Program-made: the position numbers and the translations under genes
The notes under the pieces: generated by a model
Seen by the model: the letters and a program-made list of their open reading frames with translations, nothing else
What the model was told of the DNA's origin: nothing
Database searches by the model: none
NCBI GenBank assembly: GCA_027494035.1
Contig: JAOSJQ010000001.1
Location: forward strand, 868,001-932,000
Reading direction: 5' to 3'
Length of the DNA: 64,000 bases
From: UTCFX2 sp002050125
Lineage (GTDB): Bacteria; Chloroflexota; Anaerolineae; Anaerolineales; UBA4823
Shown here: one piece after another, positions 53,201 to 63,964 of the stretch
Numbering within the stretch: the first letter of the stretch is position 1
How the letters are laid out: each line of letters starts with the position of its first letter

Positions 53201-53611
53201 TCAGCGGGGCAGCTCATACAATTCGACCATCACGCCATTGGCGCTCTTCGGATGCACGAACGCGTAGCGCTTTCCGCCCGCGCCGGTTACCGGCGTTTCG
53301 TTGATGAGCTGCACGCCCTGCTCTCGCAGCCGGTCCAGCATTCCCTCGATGTCGTCCACTTCCAGACAGATGTGATGCATCCCGGGGCCGCGCTTTTCGA
53401 GGTAGCGGCTCAGACCGGAGTCACCCGTGGTCGGTTTCACCAACTCCAACTCGCTCCCGCCCACCGGCAAAAACGCCACTATGGACTTTTCGGCAGGGAC
53501 ATCCTCCAGATGGGTCATCTGCATCCCCAGACCATCCTGCCAGAATGTCAGCGTCTTCTCCAGGTCGTCCACCAGGATTGCCACGTGATCGATGCGCTTC
53601 ACGACTGCCAT
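53201..53611 (-). CDS. mce: methylmalonyl-CoA epimerase
   Basis: A vicinal-oxygen-chelate protein of 136 residues that converts (S)- to (R)-methylmalonyl-CoA. The opening RIDHVAILVDDLEKTL, the middle GMHHICLEVDDI and the final VELYE supply the metal His and Glu ligands. The ATG at 53611 has GGAGG upstream. It starts 14 bases after the mutase stop and is surely co-transcribed with it. Confidence 0.93.
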   Translation of the reverse strand: MAVVKRIDHVAILVDDLEKTLTFWQDGLGMQMTHLEDVPAEKSIVAFLPVGGSELELVKPTTGDSGLSRYLEKRGPGMHHICLEVDDIEGMLDRLREQGVQLINETPVTGAGGKRYAFVHPKSANGVMVELYELPR

Positions 53612-53625
53612 GTTTTCCTCCCAAC

Positions 53626-55275
53626 TCAAATCCAGGCTGGGGGGCGGTACTCGCCCCATAACCGGCGCAACAGCCCGCAGATCTCGCCCAGCGTGATGTG
53701 ATTTTCGACGCACTCAATAAAGACCGGCATCAGGTTATCCTGGCCGCGCGCGGCGTTCTCCAGCCAGCCCAGCAGTTCGCTCACTCTAGTCGCGTCCCGA
53801 CCGCGGCGCAGGTCGCTCAAACGCTGGCGCTGCCCCTCCTCGATTGCCGGATCGACTTTCAACCGCTCCAACTCAAGGCTTTCATCCACCTGGAAGGCGT
53901 TCACCCCCACCACAATCTCATCGCCCCGCTCGACCGCCCGCTGGAAATCATAAGCCGCGCTCTGGATCTCGCCTTGAATGAACCCATTTTCGATCGCAGC
54001 CAGGGCGCCGCCCAGGTCGTCGATCTTGCGGATGTATTCTTCCGCCCTTTGTTCGATCTCATCCGTCAGGTATTCCAAAACGTATGACCCCGCCAACGGA
54101 TCGATCGAATCCGCGACACCCGATTCGTGAGCGATGATCTGCTGCGTGCGCAGCGCCACCCGCACCGCCCGTTCGGTCGGCAGCCACAGCGCCTCGTCCA
54201 TCGAGTTGGTGTGCAGCGACTGGGTGCCCCCCATCACCGCCGCCAGCGCCTGCAGCGCCACCCGCACGACGTTGTTCTCCGGCTGCTGCGCGGTCAACGT
54301 CGATCCCGCCGTCTGGGTGTGAAAGCGCAACATCCAGGAGCGCGGGTCCTGGGCGTTGAACCGTTCACGCATGATCCGCGCCCACATCCGCCGCGCCGCC
54401 CGGAACTTCGCCACTTCTTCCAGAAAATTGTTGTGAGCGTTGAAGAAGAACGATAGCTGGCTCGCAAAGCTATCCACATCCAGCCCGGCGTCGATTGCCG
54501 CCTGAACGTAAGCGATCCCATTCGCCAGGGTGAAAGCCGCCTCCTGCACCGCGGTCGAACCCGCCTCGCGGATGTGATAACCCGAAATGCTAATCGTGTT
54601 CCAGCGCGGCGCTTCCCTCTGGCAGTAGCGAAACACGTCCGTAATCAGCCGCATCGAAGGCGCCGGTGGGAAGATGTATGTCCCGCGGGCGATGTACTCC
54701 TTCAAAATGTCGTTCTGAACCGTTCCCCGCAGTTGGCGCGGCTCCACGCCCTGGCGTTTCGCCACCACAATGTACATCGCCAGCAGAATGGAAGCGGGCG
54801 CGTTGATCGTCATGCTCGTCGAGACTTTGCCGAGCGGGATCTGGTCGAACAGCACCGCCATGTCCTCCAGCGAGGAAATGGACACGCCTACCTTGCCCAC
54901 TTCGCCCAGCGCGATCGGGTCGTTGGCGTCGTAGCCGATCTGGGTCGGCAGGTCGAACGCCACCGAAAGCCCGGTCTGCCCCTGCTCCAGCAGATAGCGA
55001 TAGCGCCGGTTGGATTCCTCTGCCGTAGCATATCCGGCGTACTGACGCATCGTCCAGAACCGTCCGCGGTACATGCTCGGCTGCACGCCGCGCGTAAACG
55101 GGTACTCGCCCGGGAAGCCGAGCTTCGCCGCGTAATCCAGCTCCTGCGGCGTCAACAGCCGGGGCAGCGGGATGTCCGATGAGGTGTGAAACTCCTCTTT
55201 TCTTTCCGGAAACTTTTTGAGGATCGGTTCGAGCGTGCGCTCTTCCCAGTTTTTCTTTTGTTCTTCAGGCGTCAT
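53626..55275 (-). CDS. mcmA: methylmalonyl-CoA mutase large subunit (catalytic barrel only)
   Basis: 549 residues form the acyl-CoA-binding TIM barrel; the cobalamin-binding domain (DxHxxG) is missing and must come from a separate small subunit not in this window. TRGVQPSMYRGRFWTMRQYAG and TVQNDILKEYIARGTYIFPP are family motifs. The residues that set specificity for methylmalonyl-CoA in studied mutases (Tyr89, Arg207) are here Y79 in RQYAG and R197 in IARGTY, which argues against an isobutyryl-CoA mutase. Adjacent to the epimerase gene, this forms the succinyl-CoA/propionyl-CoA route, perhaps fed by branched-chain amino acids taken up by the liv system. Confidence 0.93.
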   Translation of the reverse strand: MTPEEQKKNWEERTLEPILKKFPERKEEFHTSSDIPLPRLLTPQELDYAAKLGFPGEYPFTRGVQPSMYRGRFWTMRQYAGYATAEESNRRYRYLLEQGQTGLSVAFDLPTQIGYDANDPIALGEVGKVGVSISSLEDMAVLFDQIPLGKVSTSMTINAPASILLAMYIVVAKRQGVEPRQLRGTVQNDILKEYIARGTYIFPPAPSMRLITDVFRYCQREAPRWNTISISGYHIREAGSTAVQEAAFTLANGIAYVQAAIDAGLDVDSFASQLSFFFNAHNNFLEEVAKFRAARRMWARIMRERFNAQDPRSWMLRFHTQTAGSTLTAQQPENNVVRVALQALAAVMGGTQSLHTNSMDEALWLPTERAVRVALRTQQIIAHESGVADSIDPLAGSYVLEYLTDEIEQRAEEYIRKIDDLGGALAAIENGFIQGEIQSAAYDFQRAVERGDEIVVGVNAFQVDESLELERLKVDPAIEEGQRQRLSDLRRGRDATRVSELLGWLENAARGQDNLMPVFIECVENHITLGEICGLLRRLWGEYRPPAWI

Positions 55276-55482
55276 CTCGGCCCTCGCGTGATCAGCATTT
55301 CAGCGAGTATAACCGAACTCTACCGCGCCGGTAAGAGAGATTCGTACCGCCATAAACGTGATAAATTTCACGAAAAGGCTCTCCCGCATTGTCCTCGTTG
55401 ATTATGGGTAACCTCCCCGTCCGGTGTGGTAAACTCTTTCAAGCGATGCAATATCTCATAATTCTCTAGCATAAACACAAAC

Positions 55483-56643
55483 ATGAAAATCCTTGCCGTT
55501 GACGTAGGTACCGGAACCCAAGACATCCTCTTATACGACTCCCGCCTCAACCTAGAAAACAGCCTCAAGCTGATCGTCCCATCTCCCACCATGATCGTGC
55601 GCCAGCACATCCGCCAAGCGACCCGCCGCGGCGAGGCGGTCGCGCTCACCGGCGTGACCATGGGCGGCGGACCGAACTCCTGGGCTGCCGAAGACCACAT
55701 CAAAGCCGGCTTGCCGCTTTATGCGACCCCGCCCGCCGCCCGCTCGTTCAACGATGATCTGGATAAGGTGCAGGAGATGGGCGTCCAGCTTGTGAGCGAA
55801 GACGAGGCTGCCCGCCTGCCCGAGTCCGTCTGCCGCATCGAACTGCGTGATTTCGATTTCGCTGCCATTGCCGGCGCCTTCGCCAAGTTCGGCGTCGCGC
55901 TCGACGACCTGACCGCGGTCGCCGCCGCCGTATTCGACCACGGCAACGCCCCGCCAGACGTATCCGACCGCCAGTTCCGCTTTGACTACCTCGACCGGCG
56001 CATCCGCACGGAAAACCGTCTGAGCGCCTTCGCCTACCTGGCTGAAAACATCCCCCCCAGCATGACCCGCCTCCAAGCGGTCGCCCAGTCAGTCCGCCAG
56101 TCGGCTCAGGCGGCTCTGGAGGAAGTGCCCCTCGTCGTCATGGACACCGCCCCCGCCGCCGTGCTGGGCGCTACCTACGACCCGCTGGTGCGCCAGCGTC
56201 AACGCGTGTTGATCGCCAACATGGGCAACTTCCACACCCTTGCCTTCCGGTTGCGACCCGGCGGCATCGAGGGCGTTTTCGAACATCACACCGGTTTTCT
56301 CGACCAGCCCAAGCTCGACCGGCTGCTGACCGCGCTGGCGGAAGGCGCACTCACCCACGCCGAGGTGTTCAACGATCACGGTCACGGCGCGCTGATCTAC
56401 GAACCGCTGCCCCTCCCTCTCGAAACGGACGATTTCGGCGTGGTCGTCACCGGACCGCGCCGCTCGCTCATGCACGGTTCGACCCTTCGACCGTACTTCG
56501 CAGTGCCTTTTGGCGATATGATGATTGCGGGCTGCTTTGGCTTGCTCTCCGCCGCAGCCGATCTGCTTCCCGACCTGGGACAGGTAATCCGCGCCGCGTT
56601 GCAAGACACGGCTGCGGGCGCGGCGCCCTGGGATGGGAACTGA
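55483..56643 (+). CDS. DUF1786 (ASKHA-like) protein
   Basis: The 386-residue protein starts MKILAVDVGTGTQDILLYDS, a phosphate-binding loop of the actin/sugar kinase/Hsp70 fold, followed by VALTGVTMGGGPNSWAAEDH and, late, LMHGSTLRPYFAVPFGDMMIAG. This is the DUF1786 family as I know it, sometimes annotated as related to pyruvate-formate-lyase activation; no reaction is proven. There is no Shine-Dalgarno. The 207-base spacer 55276-55482 to the divergent mutase gene holds no clear promoter. Confidence 0.8.
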   Translation: MKILAVDVGTGTQDILLYDSRLNLENSLKLIVPSPTMIVRQHIRQATRRGEAVALTGVTMGGGPNSWAAEDHIKAGLPLYATPPAARSFNDDLDKVQEMGVQLVSEDEAARLPESVCRIELRDFDFAAIAGAFAKFGVALDDLTAVAAAVFDHGNAPPDVSDRQFRFDYLDRRIRTENRLSAFAYLAENIPPSMTRLQAVAQSVRQSAQAALEEVPLVVMDTAPAAVLGATYDPLVRQRQRVLIANMGNFHTLAFRLRPGGIEGVFEHHTGFLDQPKLDRLLTALAEGALTHAEVFNDHGHGALIYEPLPLPLETDDFGVVVTGPRRSLMHGSTLRPYFAVPFGDMMIAGCFGLLSAAADLLPDLGQVIRAALQDTAAGAAPWDGN

Positions 56644-56685
56644 GACGAAACGGCGGCGCCGCCGCAAGCGTTGCCGAAGAAGGGA

Positions 56686-56691
56686 TATAAT
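56686..56691 (+). promoter_or_regulatory. -10 box (TATAAT) of htpG
   Basis: A perfect TATAAT lies 17 bases before the htpG ATG, giving a leader of about 11 bases with AGGGAAG. No clear -35 and no CIRCE-type repeat are visible. Confidence 0.4.
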
Positions 56692-56708
56692 CAAGCTCAG
56701 GGAAGCTT

Positions 56709-58587
56709 ATGACCGACCACCCGTCCCAACCCATCGCTTTCAAGGCTGAGACCCATCAACTCCTAGATATCCTGATTCACTCCCTCTACACCGAGCGCGA
56801 GATTTTTCTGCGCGAGCTGATCTCCAACGCCTCCGACGCCCTCACCCGCCTGGATTTCGAACTGCTCACCAACCGCGATCTACTCGACCCCGACCTGCCG
56901 CTGGCTATTCGCGTCATCCCCGATCCTCAGCAAGGCACACTCACCATCGAAGACACCGGCATCGGCATGACCAGCGCCGAGTTGATCGAGAATCTGGGCA
57001 CAATTGCTCACTCCGGGGCGCGCGCTTTTTTCCAGGCGGTCAAGGAGAGCGGGAAAAGCGCCGCGGATCTGATCGGTCAGTTCGGCGTGGGCTTCTACTC
57101 CGCCTTCATGGTCGCCGAGTGGATTCGGGTCACTTCGCGCTCTTACCGTCTGGACGCCAGCGCGGCCTCCTGGTACTGTACCGGCGCGGATACTTATACC
57201 ATCGAGCCGGCGGAGCGCGCCCAGCGCGGCACTACGGTGGTGATCAAGCTCAAAGAGGAGGCGGCGGAGTTTCTGGAAGAGCGCCGCCTGTCCGAGATCA
57301 TCCGCAAGCACTCCGATTTCGTCCCTTACCCCATCTATCTGGCGGGTCAGGAGGAGCAGATCAACCGCCAGACCGCCCTCTGGCGTCAGCCGCCCCGCCA
57401 GGTCGAGCAGCAAGATTACGACGAGTTTTACCAGCAGCTCACGCTCGACTTCGAACCGCCGCTGGCGCACCTGCACCTGGTCGTGGATGCGCCAGTGCAG
57501 ATGTACGCTCTGCTCTACATCCCTGTCAAAGCCGAACGTGGCATTTTTGGCTTACGCAAAGAAGACGGGCTCAAGCTCTATGCTCGCAAGGTGCTCATCC
57601 AGGAATACAACCGCGACCTGCTGCCCGAATACCTCTGGTTCGTCCAGGGCATAGTCGATTCAGAGGATATCCCGCTGAACGTCTCGCGCGAATCGGTCCA
57701 AGCCAGCCGCGTGATCGCCCAACTTAAAAAGCTCATCACCTCCAAGACGATTGAAACGCTTAAAAAGCTGGGGCAGGACGATCCTGACAAATACGCCCGG
57801 TTCTGGGAAGAGTACTCGCACTTCATCAAGCAGGGCGTTGCCATCGAACAGATCGAGCCCGAGGCGCTCTATCCGCTGCTGCGCTTTCACACCACCGTTG
57901 AGACCGCGCGCTGGCTCTCGCTCGACGAGTATGTTCAAGCCATGCCGCCCGATCAGGAACAGATTTACTACATCCTCGGCGACGACGAGCGTTCCGTCCT
58001 CTACAGCCCCCACCTGGATCCCGTCCGCAAGCGCAGCTATGCGGTCCTGCTCATGACCGATCCGCTCGATTCATTTATGCTCACCCGCCTCAAGGAATAC
58101 GCCGGGCATCCCATCCTGAACATTGCCTCCGCCGAGTTCGGAGCCGCTGGCGCTGGACGAGCCGGAGCAGGCTGCCCCCGCCCTGGCGCCGGATGAATCC
58201 GCAACACTGATCGAACGCTTCAAATCTCATCTGGGGGACCGCCTGAGCGACGTGCGCATGACCGACCGCCTCAGCGATTCCCCGGCGCGCCTAGTCGATC
58301 CCGCCGGCGCGCCGCAACAGGAGTTGCAGCGGGTCTACCGCCTGCTCAACCGCGAGCTCGAAGTCCCCAAGAAAGTGCTCGAACTCAACCCGCGCCACCC
58401 GATCCTGCTTCACTTAAGCAGCCTACCCGCCGGCGACCCGCGCCTGCCGCTGGTGATCGAACAGGTCTATGAGGACGCCCTGCTGATCGAAGGTCTGCAC
58501 CCCGACCCCGCCAGCATGATCGAGCGCATCCAGAAGCTGATCGAAGCTGCCATACAACCCCCGGTCGAAACCCGACCGGATGATTGA
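56709..58587 (+). CDS. htpG: molecular chaperone HtpG (Hsp90), one-base frameshift
   Basis: The N-terminal ATPase domain is complete: ELISNASDALTRL, DTGIGM, NLGTIAHSGARAF, GQFGVGFYSAFMVA, GTTVVIKL. The middle domain includes NVSRESVQASRVI. The frame breaks near 58136-58141; one base fewer joins ILNIASAE to EPLALDEPEQAAPAL and the C-terminal dimerisation domain ending at 58587. Total about 625 residues, normal for HtpG. It stabilises client proteins using ATP. Confidence 0.94.
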
Positions 58588-58611
58588 TCAGGCGCGCGCC
58601 GAGAGTTTCCC

Positions 58612-61322
58612 ATGTCTGATCCAGCTTTATTCGCCCTCTGGCTGATCCCGCTCGTGGTGATCGCCGCGCTCGAGGGTCTGGCGCTGCTCAACCGCCGCTG
58701 GCGAAAGCAAGCCGAGCAGGAACTCAAAGTTGTGCGCCAGGCTTTGCGCCAGATGCGCGGCGAGCAGCGGGAGATCGAGCGCCTGGCGCAATCTTACAGC
58801 GGGCGCGACCCCGAACCATATCGCAGCGCTTGCAGCCATCTGCGCGATAAACTCGCCGTTACCCGCCGCAAGACCGAGGAAATCGAGCGCCGCCTCGTGG
58901 GGCTCAACGAGCGTTCCGCCGGTCTGCGGGCTAACCGCTGGCGCGCCGTGCTGGGCGCGCCTTACCAGTGGCGCCTTCTCCACCGCGATACAAGTCAGGC
59001 GCAGCGGCTGCTGGATCATCTGCAAAGCGAACTCGCCCTGGCAGCCGAGCTTCATAAAACTCTCGAACGCCTCCCCTGGGATACCGCCCTGGAACTGCGC
59101 AGCCTGCGCGATCAATCCGCGGGGGTCAGCCAGGCGCTGGCTGGTTTGCGCGATCAGGGGCTGCACGGCGACACCTTCGAGGAAGCCCTACGCTCTGAGA
59201 GCCAGCTTCAAGCCTCGCTGGCGCAGGTCAACCGCGTGTTTTTGGAAGCTGGCGAAACCGAACTGCTGGAGCAGTCCACTAAAGATGATGTTGCCCTGGC
59301 TTACCAGGTCCTCCAGGATTGCCGCCCGCCCCTGGACGCGCTGCTTCAACAGTCTCGGCAGTGGCAAGCCGGCTGCGAGGCTGCCGCTCAGGAAGCGCAC
59401 AAGATGCGCCTCGCCCTGGACGACCTCGCTCAAACCCTGGACAACCTCCCTCCAGCCCTGGACATCGCCGAAGAGCGCGCGGCGCAGCGCCAGTTGGAAG
59501 AAATCGCCCGTAATTTGCACGCCGCCGCGGCGCGCATGGAGGTCGAAAGCCTGCCGCTGATCAGCCAGGAAGCGGGACGCCTGTGTCAGACCGCCCAGGA
59601 AACCAGCCAGACGGCGAAGCGCGCCCGGCGCGAACTGGCTTCGTTCGAGACGCTGCTCAGCGAGCTTGCCGCCGACTTTCGCGATCTCTCCCTGCTATTA
59701 GCCGAACTGGGCGCCCGGTCGCTGCATCCGGTCGAGTGGGCGGTCAGCCTGGAACAGCTCGCTCAGCTAAACCGCCAGGCAAACGCCCTCGGAAACGCCT
59801 ACGTGCCGCGCACGCCCTCAAGGTCGAACAGGATTTCAACTCCGCAGCAGACATCCGGGCGCGCCAGAAAGAATTGAGGGGGCACATTCAGGAAGTCCAG
59901 ACCCTGCACGCCCAACTCACTACGCTGCTGGAAAGCCCCGAGTTTCGCGCCATGCCCCGCTGGATTCAAACCTCGCGCACGCTGGGTGAACAGGTTGCGG
60001 GATACGCCGCGGAGAACTGGCACGCCAGCGCCAACGCCTCCGCCCTGCCAGCCGAAATCGCAGCCCTGACTGGCGAAATCCAACGCCTCGTGACGGAAAA
60101 CTCGGGCGAACCGATCTCCGAGCATCGTTTGGATGAGCGGCTGGCGCAAATCCGCAGCCTGGACGAGCGTTTCCGCAGCTTGACGACGCGGGTCGAGAGC
60201 GTCCGCGAGCGCCTGCAAGAAATCCAGCAGAGCGAGCGGCAGGCTCAGGAAGGGCTGGAAAACCTTCAGAAATCGCTCAACCAGTTGCGGCTGATCGCCC
60301 AGTCTAACCCCTTTCTGGCTGGAATCGCATTGTCGGAGATCGAGCGGGCGCAGCGCAGCGCGGTCGAGCTAAAAGAAACGCTCAGCCAGCCGCAGCGCGG
60401 CAGCGTCGAAAAAAAGTCCCGCCAGGTCGCGGCGGGACTCGAACGCCTCGAAACTGCAGCCAAACGCTGGCTCGATCAGATGTACAAAGAGAACCAGGCA
60501 ATGCACCAGGACCTCGAACGATCCCTGTCTGAACTCGACGCGATTGCCCGGGTTGAAGATGGCAGCGTGGCGGCGGCGCGCCGCTTGCTTGCCGCTGGCT
60601 TGCCGCAGCGCGCCGCGCCGCTCGCTGAAAAGTCCGCCATGCCCAACCTGATCCTGCAAATCAAACGCCACAGCGACCATTGGCAGGAGCGCCGCGCCGC
60701 CCAAAACGCGCTCGAAGACGTTCAGCCGCTGGCTGAAACCTATCGTGAGGCGGTTCACCAGCGCAAGCAGGTCAGCGACTTAGCGTCTGAAATCGAGCGC
60801 AGCCTGCAGAAACGCTCCTGGCCGCCGGTTTTGACCTCGCTCGAACGCGAACGCCAGGACTGGCAAAGGCTCGAAACCGAATGGGAAACCCTCAAGCAGC
60901 GCTCGGGCAAAGCGATTTCGCTGGTGACGCAGTACGTCAGCCTTGCCGCGCGCTACCAGAACCTGGGCGAGCGTTTGCGCCAGAGCGTAGACCGCCAGGC
61001 GCAGGAGATGCGTCAGGTTGAAGACCTGGAGGAGCAAATTGTCGCCCTGGCTGAGCCCTGGGAAGCCCTCCTCGCCCAGTACCGTGACAACCCGATCGCC
61101 AGCCGCGAAATTCGCGGCTTGCTGGCTGATATAGATGAGGAAATGGAGGGCATCGAGCGGGGGTATCTGCGCGGCGAACTGGATTACGAAGAGGTGGTTC
61201 AGCAGATGCGCGGTCTGCAGCGGCGTGTGCGCTTTTACCAGGTAGCGCTGGATGACGAAACCGCCCTGGACGCGAGCGGTCGCCAGATCCGCCGCCGCCA
61301 GTCTGAGCGGGGCGGCTTTTGA
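58612..61322 (+). CDS. long coiled-coil protein with one N-terminal membrane helix, one frameshift
   Basis: An N-terminal helix (LFALWLIPLVVIAALEGLALL) anchors some 870 residues of nearly continuous heptad-type coiled coil rich in Glu, Gln, Leu and Arg. The frame breaks at about 59806-59812; the coil then goes on as HALKVEQDFNSAADIRARQKELRG to 61322. The topology recalls the septation regulator EzrA, but I see no specific EzrA motif, so this is only an architectural likeness. It lies 24 bases after htpG and 50 before sbcC, in the same direction. Confidence 0.65.
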
Positions 61323-61372
61323 GGGATGCCGCGCTGACCGGCGAAAATTTCTGGTAAGATTAGTCTCGTCCT

Positions 61373-63964
61373 ATGATCCCCATCCGTCTTTCGATCAGCG
61401 GCTTTTTGTCCTACCGCGAACCCGCCGAACTGGATTTCACGGGTTTTGATCTGGCGTGCGTTGCCGGTCCAAACGGCGCCGGCAAGTCTTCCTTACTGGA
61501 CGCCATCACCTGGGCGCTGTTCGGTCAGGCGCGCAAGCGCGACGATTCGATCATCCACGTGGGCATGGCGCGGGCTGAGGTCGGCTTGATCTTCGCCTAT
61601 GAGGGTAATATCTATCAGGTCCGCCGCATCAAACCGCGCGAGAAGACAATGGCGCTCGAGTTTCAGATTCTGCAAGACGGCGGCGGAGAAACGCTGGAAA
61701 GCCGGTTGAACAATGGGAGTTGGAAGGCGCTCAGCGAACGCACCCTGCGCGATACCGAAGCCATGATCCAGCACACGCTTCGCATGGATTATGACACCTT
61801 CATCAACGCTTCGTTTTTCCTGCAAGGCAAAGCCGACAATTTCACCCAGCAGCGCCCCGGAGACCGCAAGCGCATCCTGAGCAGCATTTTGGGCTTGGAC
61901 GCCTGGGAGGACTACCGCCAGTGCGCCAGCGAGCGGCGCCGGGCGGTCAAAAACGATATTTCTGGGCTGGACGGACAGCTCAGGGAAATCCAGGCTGAAC
62001 TGGCGGAAGAACCCACCCGCCGCCTGCGGTTGAGCGAACTCCAGACCAGCCTGGAGCAGTTGAGCCAGGCGCGCCAGAGCCAGGAAACCAACGTGCAGAA
62101 CGCGCGCCAGGTCGTTGCGCGGCTGGAAGAGCAGAAGCAGCTTGTCGAGGCGCTCCACCGCCAATCCGAATCCAGCCTGCGCCGCCTAGAGGAGAATTGC
62201 AGCAAGCTCGACCAGCGCCGCAGCGAGCGCGAGACCTTCACCGCGATCATCGAGCGCTCCGCACAAATCCAGGCGGAACACGCCGCCTGGACCGAACAGA
62301 AAACTGCGCTGGAGCAAATGGAAGAAGTCGCTGAACGCTTCCGTCAGCATGAGAAACAGCGCGAAGAGCCGCGCATGGAGATCCAGGCTGAGCGCGCCCG
62401 CCTGGAACAAGAGTTGCGCGGGCTGCAGAACGAAAAAGAACAGCTCGACCACAACCGAGACGATGCCGCAGAGTTGCAGCGCCAGCTCGAACCGGCGCTC
62501 GCCGATTTAGCCGCCGCCGAAGCCCGCCTGGATCAGCGCCTGCAACTGGAAGTTGACGTGCAGTCCCGCCGCCAATCCGAGGCAGACCTGCGCGCTGAGA
62601 ATTCGAGCTTGAAGCCCGAAATGGAACAGCTAGACGAACGCATCAAGCGCCTGGTAGCCAGCGTAACAGCCGAGTGCCCGCTCTGCGGTCAGCCGCTGCT
62701 GCCGGACGACCGCTCGGCGCTGATCGAGCGGCTAACAGCAGACGGCCGGCGCATGGGCGATCGGTTCCGCGAGAATAAAGCCCGGCTGCAGGAACTGACC
62801 GAGGAACTGCGCGGCTTCGAAAATCAGGTCGCCGAGCTCAGCCAGGTCGAAGTCGAACTGCGCAAGCACACCGCCCAGATTGCACAGCTCAAGACGCAGC
62901 TAGAAGCGTTTACCCGGCGCGATCAGGATTGGCAGCAGACCGGCGCGCTCCGCCTGCAAGAGTTGCAGAATAACCTGGCAGCCGAACAGTTTGCCCTGCC
63001 GGCGCGCCAGCGGCTGGCGAAGATCGACGCCGAGTTGAAAAAGATCGGTTATGATGCAGCCGCTCACGACGCCGCCCGCCAGGCTGAAGAAGCGGGCCGC
63101 GCCAGCGAGGCGGCGTTGCGCGAACTCGATCGGGCGCAGGCAGCCCTGGCTCCCCTGGCGCGCGAAATCGATGACCTGGAAAAGATGGCTGCGGGGTTTC
63201 AAGCTGAAAGCCAGCAACAAAAATCCGAGTACGAAAAAGCGGCTGAATTATTGGCTGAAGCCGAAGCGCAAGCCCCCGACGTGTTCCAGGCTGAGAGCCG
63301 CCTGCGCGACTTGCAGGAACAGGAGAACCGCGCTCACATGGAATTGGGCGCCGCGCAGCAGCGCGTGGCGGTTTTGGATAGTCTGAAAACCCGCCGTGCA
63401 GCTCTCGAGGCGCAGCGCGAAACGCTCGCCCACAAAGTTCAGCTCCTCGAGCAGCTCGAGCGCGCCTTTGGGAAAGACGGCGTCCCGGCTTTGTTGATCG
63501 AGCAGGCTTTGCCGGAAATCGAAAGCAAAGCCAATGAGACCCTCGCCCGTTTGAGCGGAGGGGGGATGTCGGTTAGATTTATCACCCAGGCGCAGTACAA
63601 AGACAAAAGCCGCGGCGATCTGAAGGAGACCCTCGATATTCAGATCAGCGACAACGCGGGAACGCGCGATTACGAGTTGTTTTCGGGCGGCGAGGCGTTT
63701 CGCGTCAATTTTGCGATCCGTCTGGCGCTCTCCGAAGTCCTGGCGCAACGCGCCGGAGCGCGCCTGCAAACGCTCGTGATCGATGAAGGCTTTGGCAGTC
63801 AGGACGCCCTGGGGCGCCAGCGTTTGATCGAGGCGATCAATTTAGTGCAAGCCGATTTCGCCAAAATCCTGGTGATCACCCACATCGACGAACTCAAGGA
63901 CGTCTTCCCGAACAGGATCGAAGTGGAGAAGACCGAACTGGGCAGCGCCGTTCGGGTGATTTGA
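61373..63964 (+). CDS. sbcC: SbcC/Rad50-type SMC nuclease ATPase
   Basis: The subunit that, with SbcD, cuts hairpins and protein-blocked DNA ends. Walker A is VAGPNGAGKSSLLDAITWALFG, followed by ASFFLQGKADNFTQQRPGDRK; a long coiled coil with a zinc hook (ECPLCGQPL) in the middle; signature FSGGEAFRVNFAIRLALSE and Walker B LVIDEGFGSQD near the end. 863 residues, on the short side because of shorter coils. SbcD is not in the window. The last 36 bases of the window hold no feature. Confidence 0.94.
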   Translation: MIPIRLSISGFLSYREPAELDFTGFDLACVAGPNGAGKSSLLDAITWALFGQARKRDDSIIHVGMARAEVGLIFAYEGNIYQVRRIKPREKTMALEFQILQDGGGETLESRLNNGSWKALSERTLRDTEAMIQHTLRMDYDTFINASFFLQGKADNFTQQRPGDRKRILSSILGLDAWEDYRQCASERRRAVKNDISGLDGQLREIQAELAEEPTRRLRLSELQTSLEQLSQARQSQETNVQNARQVVARLEEQKQLVEALHRQSESSLRRLEENCSKLDQRRSERETFTAIIERSAQIQAEHAAWTEQKTALEQMEEVAERFRQHEKQREEPRMEIQAERARLEQELRGLQNEKEQLDHNRDDAAELQRQLEPALADLAAAEARLDQRLQLEVDVQSRRQSEADLRAENSSLKPEMEQLDERIKRLVASVTAECPLCGQPLLPDDRSALIERLTADGRRMGDRFRENKARLQELTEELRGFENQVAELSQVEVELRKHTAQIAQLKTQLEAFTRRDQDWQQTGALRLQELQNNLAAEQFALPARQRLAKIDAELKKIGYDAAAHDAARQAEEAGRASEAALRELDRAQAALAPLAREIDDLEKMAAGFQAESQQQKSEYEKAAELLAEAEAQAPDVFQAESRLRDLQEQENRAHMELGAAQQRVAVLDSLKTRRAALEAQRETLAHKVQLLEQLERAFGKDGVPALLIEQALPEIESKANETLARLSGGGMSVRFITQAQYKDKSRGDLKETLDIQISDNAGTRDYELFSGGEAFRVNFAIRLALSEVLAQRAGARLQTLVIDEGFGSQDALGRQRLIEAINLVQADFAKILVITHIDELKDVFPNRIEVEKTELGSAVRVI

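Noticed and set aside
14902..59812. Programmed ribosomal frameshifting as explanation for the split genes
   Set aside because: The breaks occur in unrelated housekeeping genes, at varied homopolymers and in both directions, without slippery heptamers plus stem-loops. Sequencing error explains them better.
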